Shown piece after piece: positions 6,612 through 9,726 of a DNA stretch of 9,726 nt. Source of the DNA: an uncultured Bacteroidota bacterium (GTDB lineage Bacteria; Bacteroidota; Bacteroidia; Chitinophagales; Saprospiraceae); contig CALEIL010000555.1 in assembly GCA_937876435.1 (NCBI GenBank), positions 1 through 9,726 on the forward strand, read 5' to 3'. How positions within the stretch are numbered: position 1 is the stretch's first letter; every line of letters starts with the position of its first letter. Made by a program: the position numbers and the translations under genes. The notes beneath the pieces are model-generated. The model saw only the letters and a program-made list of their open reading frames with translations. It was not told the origin of the DNA and made no database searches.

Positions 6612-6915
6612 AACACACAAATTCGTGATATTCATCTCATTCATGACGGGAAAGTTATTAATAATTTCCAAATAACGTCCAAAAATATGCGGAATATGAA
6701 AAAATAGATGTGCCATTCCCCGGAGCAAAGTCCGCTTACATTCAATATGAAAATCCCACCATTGCCCATTTATTTATGATTGCCAAAGCGGTATAAATAG
6801 CAGTTATAAATTATCTGAAGACTATGGACGGGAAATAAAATATCCAAAAATTAACACCGACATATTTTGGCCTGAGTGGCTAGTGTTTTTAAAAATGGAT
6901 TTAGAGGGGTACTGA
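6612..6915 (+). pseudogene. Possible decayed gene: coding-like sequence in three successive frames
   Basis: Three protein-like stretches follow one another on the plus strand in different frames. Frame 3 from 6612 reads IRDIHLIHDGKVINN (up to about 6665). Frame 2 continues from 6665 with NNVQKYAEYEKIDVPFPGAK and then YIQYENPTIAHLFMIAK, ending at TAA 6794-6796. Frame 1 carries on from about 6790 with SSYKLSEDYGREIKYP and INTDIFWPEWLVFLKMDLEGY, ending at TGA 6913-6915. The switch points leave little overlap. Two single-base frameshifts in a former gene of about 100 codons would explain this. I do not recognise the protein, and there is no clear start. Chance is possible because the individual frames are only about 40 codons long. 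Confidence 0.35.
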
Positions 6916-6952
6916 TCATCAAAAAAACATAGGAAAAGATCCAAACTTTCGT

Positions 6953-7022
6953 TCAGAATCTTCTGATCCTGACAGGATGACCAGTAGAATTCTATAGATC
7001 CGGGTAGATCTACAGGTCATCC
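6953..7022. repeat. Palindrome cluster, REP-like intergenic element
   Basis: Four palindromes lie in 70 bp: TCAGAA-TC-TTCTGA (6953-6966), ATCCTG-A-CAGGAT (6966-6978), TAGAATTCTA (6985-6994) and GTAGATCTAC (7004-7013). In addition GGATGACCAGTAGA (6975-6988) pairs with TCTACAGGTCATCC (7009-7022) at 13 of 14 positions. Such nested dyads are typical of dispersed extragenic palindromic repeats. Copies elsewhere cannot be checked here. Confidence 0.6.
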
Positions 7023-7513
7023 GGGACAAACCTTTTCTGGGACCGGGTCTGCCTGGTGTATTGACTATCCGTGAAGGATCTTCTGTGTCAATGAAAACCC
7101 TGCATAATACCGACCTGGCCTCTTCTCTTCTGCCTGGACAAGATATATACCCGAAACGTTTGAATTTGACCGATTTCTGTGCCAAAAATTGGAAAATCTC
7201 TTCGTTGGAAATACTCGACAGAAATCCGGCTATGCCTGCCAGCTCACCGGTAAAAGGGATTTTTCGGTTCCTCATATCGTACGTGGGTACGAACGATCCC
7301 TTCAAAAAAATTGACGCGATTACATTCGTCCTGCCTCGACCTTCACCAATTTTTGTGGCACATCTTACCCCGGTGCACATACCCAGGCGGGCACGACGGG
7401 CAAGCTGGGCCAAGCATGCATGGGCCGATCAATCCAAAACGCCCCGGGTATTAAACTCGATTTACAGTGATACGAGTCCCTGGTCGGTTTGCTGAGACAA
7501 TCAGATCATCCTG
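7023..7513. other. Unassigned region with overlapping open frames on both strands
   Basis: Between the palindrome cluster and the sucA stop, two long frames overlap. On the plus strand 7061-7495 is open from TTG (144 residues; first ATG at 7091, 134 residues), ending 18 bases from the convergent sucA stop. On the minus strand 6919-7413 is open from TTG (164 residues) and would follow sucA in the same direction, but its last 30 or so codons run through the palindrome cluster. Neither has an ATG at its start, a Shine-Dalgarno sequence, a recognisable domain or a promoter match. The interval looks richer in G and C than the AT-rich sequence to its left. At most one frame is real. The plus-strand frame has the more protein-like composition (few Cys, TNDPFKKIDAITFVLPRPS); the minus one is Arg- and Cys-rich. 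A decayed gene or a short mobile fragment is also possible. Confidence 0.3.
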
Positions 7514-9726
7514 TTACAAATCACCGAATGCTTTGGAAATTAATATGGTTTGTTGTTCATCGTGGATTTTCTTGTATCCGGTGGAGGGTGAAGCGCTGGT
7601 TTCTCTTGAAATGGACGTCAGGTTCCATTTCTGCATCCGATATCGGATAAATCGGTTGGCACCCATGTTTTCCGGTTCTTCCTGGACCCAGAAAAATTCT
7701 GCCCCCGAATATTTCCGTTTGATTTTATCCAGTTGATACCCAGGCAAAGGGTACAATTGTTCAATCCGGACGATAGCCACTTCTTTGATTTGTTCGGATT
7801 CTTTCTTCTCCAGGAGGTCATAATATATCTTTCCGGAACACAACAACACCCGTTTGACATTTTTGGCAGCCACGGTATTGGGATCATCGATCAATTCCTG
7901 AAATCTTTTCCCTTTGTGAAAGTCGGATTTTGGACTGACACATTTTGGATGCCTGAGCAGGGATTTGGGCGCCATATTGATCAGTGGTTTCCTGAATGGC
8001 CTGTCCAGTTGCCGCCTCATGGCGTGGAAGAAATTTGCCGGGGTAGTGATATTGGTGATCGTCAGATTGTATTCGGCACACATCATAAGAAATCTTTCCA
8101 GACGGGCACTGGAATGTTCCGGGCCCTGTCCTTCATAACCGTGGGGCAGCAACATCACCAGTCCGCTCATATTACGCCATTTGCTCTCACCTGCGGATAT
8201 AAACTGATCAACGATCGTTTGTGCTCCATTGTAAAAGTCCCCAAACTGAGCTTCCCATATGACCAGGGCTTCCGGTGTAGCCAGAGAATATCCGTACTCA
8301 AATCCGAGTACCGCAAATTCCGAAAGCAGGGAATTGTATATCATAAACTGGCCTTGCTCTTCCGCCAATCCATCGAGCCTGTTCAGTGGTTCAAATGTTT
8401 TGGAATCATATACCATAGCATGTCGATGGGAAAACGTACCTCGTTTGACATCCTGCCCGCTCATTCTCACGTTGCGGTTATCCAGCAGTATGGAACCATA
8501 CGCGGCCATTTCAGCTAATCCCCAATCCAGCAGATCGTCGTTCAGCAATTTGTGCATCCCCTTGAACAACCTGTTCACTTTGGGGACCGGATTGAAATCC
8601 TCGGGCAATGTCGTAATATGGTTGAGGATCGACTCCAATTCCTCTGGGGGGATTCCTGTTTTGGGTGATTCCGTAAAATCGCTTGGATCCTTGGTGATGC
8701 GCAATGCTTTCCAGGCTTTATCTGGTTCCTGATAAGAATATGGCAGGGGAGTCTCCTTGACCAGATCGAGACGATCCTGTAATTTACCCCAGAATGATTT
8801 TTCCAGCTCCTCCCCTATTTGCCGATCCACGTGATCCCGTGCTATCAGTTTATCGACATACATCTCCCGGGGATTCTTATGGTCTTTGATGATCTGGTAC
8901 ATCTTAGGCTGCGTAAATTGTGGATCATCTCCCTCGTTGTGCCCGTGCTTCCGGTAACATACCATATCGATAAATACGTCATTGTTGAATTTCTGTCTGT
9001 ATTCCATCGCCAGCAATACAGAGTATACCACAGCTTCCGCGTCATCCCCGTTCACATGAAATACGGGGGCCTGAACCATATTGGCCACCCCGGTACAATA
9101 AGTAGACGATCTGGCGTCATCAAAATCCGTGGTAAAACCAATCTGGTTGTTGATGACAAAATGGACCGTACCTCCGGTGTAGTATCCGTCGAGCTTACTC
9201 ATCTGTACAGTTTCGTATACCACTCCCTGTCCTGCAATAGCAGAATCTCCATGGATCAAAACAGGCAAAATTTTATCATACTCTGAATCGTATAGAATAT
9301 CCGCCTTGGCCCTGGAAAAACCTTCAACCACCGGATCCACGGCTTCGAGATGGGAAGGATTCGCCATCAATCTCATCTGAATAGTCCGGCCGTTGGTAGC
9401 TTCGATCTGGCTATTGTATCCCAGATGGTATTTGACGTCCCCGTCGCCAAATGCCAACTCCGGTACAGCGGTCCCTTCAAACTCATTGAAAATCTGCTCG
9501 TATGTCTTACCGATGATATTCGCCAGTACATTGAGCCGACCCCTGTGGGCCATTCCGATGACGACTTCCTCCACTATATCCTGGGCGCCATAATTGATGA
9601 TGGCATCCAGAGCCGGAATTGTATTCTCTCCCCCTTCTAGTGAAAATCGCTTCTGACCGACGTACTTGGTATGCAAGAATTTTTCAAATACGGTCGCATC
9701 GTTGAGTTTGTCCAGGATACGTTTTT
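7514..9726 (-). CDS. sucA: 2-oxoglutarate dehydrogenase E1 component, partial (N-terminus off window)
   Basis: The reading frame is open to the right edge, so the true start lies outside; 736 codons are visible of an expected 900-940, and roughly the first 190 residues are missing. The visible part begins KRILDKLNDATVFEKFLHTK and matches SucA closely: HTKY...KRFSLEGGE, GMAHRGRLNVL (near 57-67), GDVKYHLG, HGDSAIAGQG (near 158-167) leading to INNQIGFTT, which form the thiamine diphosphate motif, then VQAPVFHVNGDD, YRKHGHNEGDDP, and in the C-terminal half IWEAQFGDF, LLPHGYEGQGPEHSSARLER, SPKSLLRHP and CSGKIYYDLL. The enzyme decarboxylates 2-oxoglutarate and passes succinyl to E2 in the TCA cycle, in the cytoplasm. 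The C-terminus (ASPSTGYKKIHDEQQTILIS...) is complete, ending in TAA at 7514-7516. The E2 gene, often next in Bacteroidota, is not found downstream, and no terminator follows the stop. Confidence 0.97.
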   Translation of the reverse strand, partial: KRILDKLNDATVFEKFLHTKYVGQKRFSLEGGENTIPALDAIINYGAQDIVEEVVIGMAHRGRLNVLANIIGKTYEQIFNEFEGTAVPELAFGDGDVKYHLGYNSQIEATNGRTIQMRLMANPSHLEAVDPVVEGFSRAKADILYDSEYDKILPVLIHGDSAIAGQGVVYETVQMSKLDGYYTGGTVHFVINNQIGFTTDFDDARSSTYCTGVANMVQAPVFHVNGDDAEAVVYSVLLAMEYRQKFNNDVFIDMVCYRKHGHNEGDDPQFTQPKMYQIIKDHKNPREMYVDKLIARDHVDRQIGEELEKSFWGKLQDRLDLVKETPLPYSYQEPDKAWKALRITKDPSDFTESPKTGIPPEELESILNHITTLPEDFNPVPKVNRLFKGMHKLLNDDLLDWGLAEMAAYGSILLDNRNVRMSGQDVKRGTFSHRHAMVYDSKTFEPLNRLDGLAEEQGQFMIYNSLLSEFAVLGFEYGYSLATPEALVIWEAQFGDFYNGAQTIVDQFISAGESKWRNMSGLVMLLPHGYEGQGPEHSSARLERFLMMCAEYNLTITNITTPANFFHAMRRQLDRPFRKPLINMAPKSLLRHPKCVSPKSDFHKGKRFQELIDDPNTVAAKNVKRVLLCSGKIYYDLLEKKESEQIKEVAIVRIEQLYPLPGYQLDKIKRKYSGAEFFWVQEEPENMGANRFIRYRMQKWNLTSISRETSASPSTGYKKIHDEQQTILISKAFGDL

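Noticed and set aside
6680..6687. TATTTTTG on the minus strand as the tatD promoter
   Set aside because: The -7 match is exact, but no TTG/TTTG lies at the required distance and the site falls in the possible plus-strand gene remnant.
7277..7292. Inverted repeat TCGTAC-GTGG-GTACGA
   Set aside because: Only 6-bp arms, no T-run and no promoter nearby; not enough to call a site.
6900..7513. Structured non-coding RNA such as RNase P RNA or tmRNA
   Set aside because: None of the conserved blocks of those RNAs could be found on either strand.
7733..8518. 261-codon plus-strand frame opposite sucA
   Set aside because: It lies wholly antisense to the strongly conserved C-terminal half of sucA; it is a shadow of that gene's codon pattern.
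9674..9676. TTG at 9676-9674 as the sucA start
   Set aside because: The frame stays open upstream to the window edge and encodes the conserved residues before HTKY (VFEKFL), so the codon is an internal Leu.
1..9726. CRISPR array, transposase, phage or defence genes
   Set aside because: No regularly spaced repeats and no matching protein motifs in any frame; the identifiable genes are housekeeping functions.

Overview
The window looks like chromosomal DNA from a Bacteroidota bacterium, plausibly of the Saprospiria type, though the class is a guess. The signs are an OstA-like protein of the Bacteroidota kind, a DUF4293 protein, an ExbB gene followed by two ExbD genes, almost no Shine-Dalgarno sequences before the starts, and promoter-like sites of the Bacteroidota form (TTG or TTTG, about 19-22 bases, TAnnTTTG).

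Layout: 1-94 holds two plus-strand terminators for a gene off the left edge. 204-2123 (minus) is a 639-residue secreted OstA-like protein. 2379-2840 (plus) is a four-helix DUF4293 protein, divergent from it, with a good promoter match. 2841-3235 has no convincing gene but contains two long A-tracts, a minus-strand terminator and a perfect 20-bp palindrome. 3236-5522 (minus) is a compact four-gene operon, exbB - small four-helix membrane protein - exbD - exbD, which should form a proton-driven inner-membrane energiser for TonB- or Tol-type transport. A tRNA-Ser(GGA) lies just upstream on the same strand with its own promoter-like site, and tatD (5808-6566, minus) lies upstream of that.

6567-7513 is the least ordinary stretch. 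Coding-like sequence appears in three successive plus-strand frames (6612-6915) and looks like a decayed gene. A 70-bp palindrome cluster (6953-7022) resembles a dispersed intergenic repeat. A block of about 430 bp is open on both strands with no recognisable product. The right edge, 7514-9726 (minus), is the C-terminal four fifths of sucA, the E1 subunit of 2-oxoglutarate dehydrogenase, running off the window. The usual partner gene for E2 (sucB/odhB) is not next to its 3' end.

Most of the window is housekeeping: envelope biogenesis, envelope energisation, a tRNA, a TatD nuclease and the TCA cycle. No defence system, CRISPR array, transposase or prophage gene was seen. The items most worth a second look are the 6.6-7.5 kb interval, the 20-bp palindrome after the exbD operon, and the unnamed membrane protein inside that operon.
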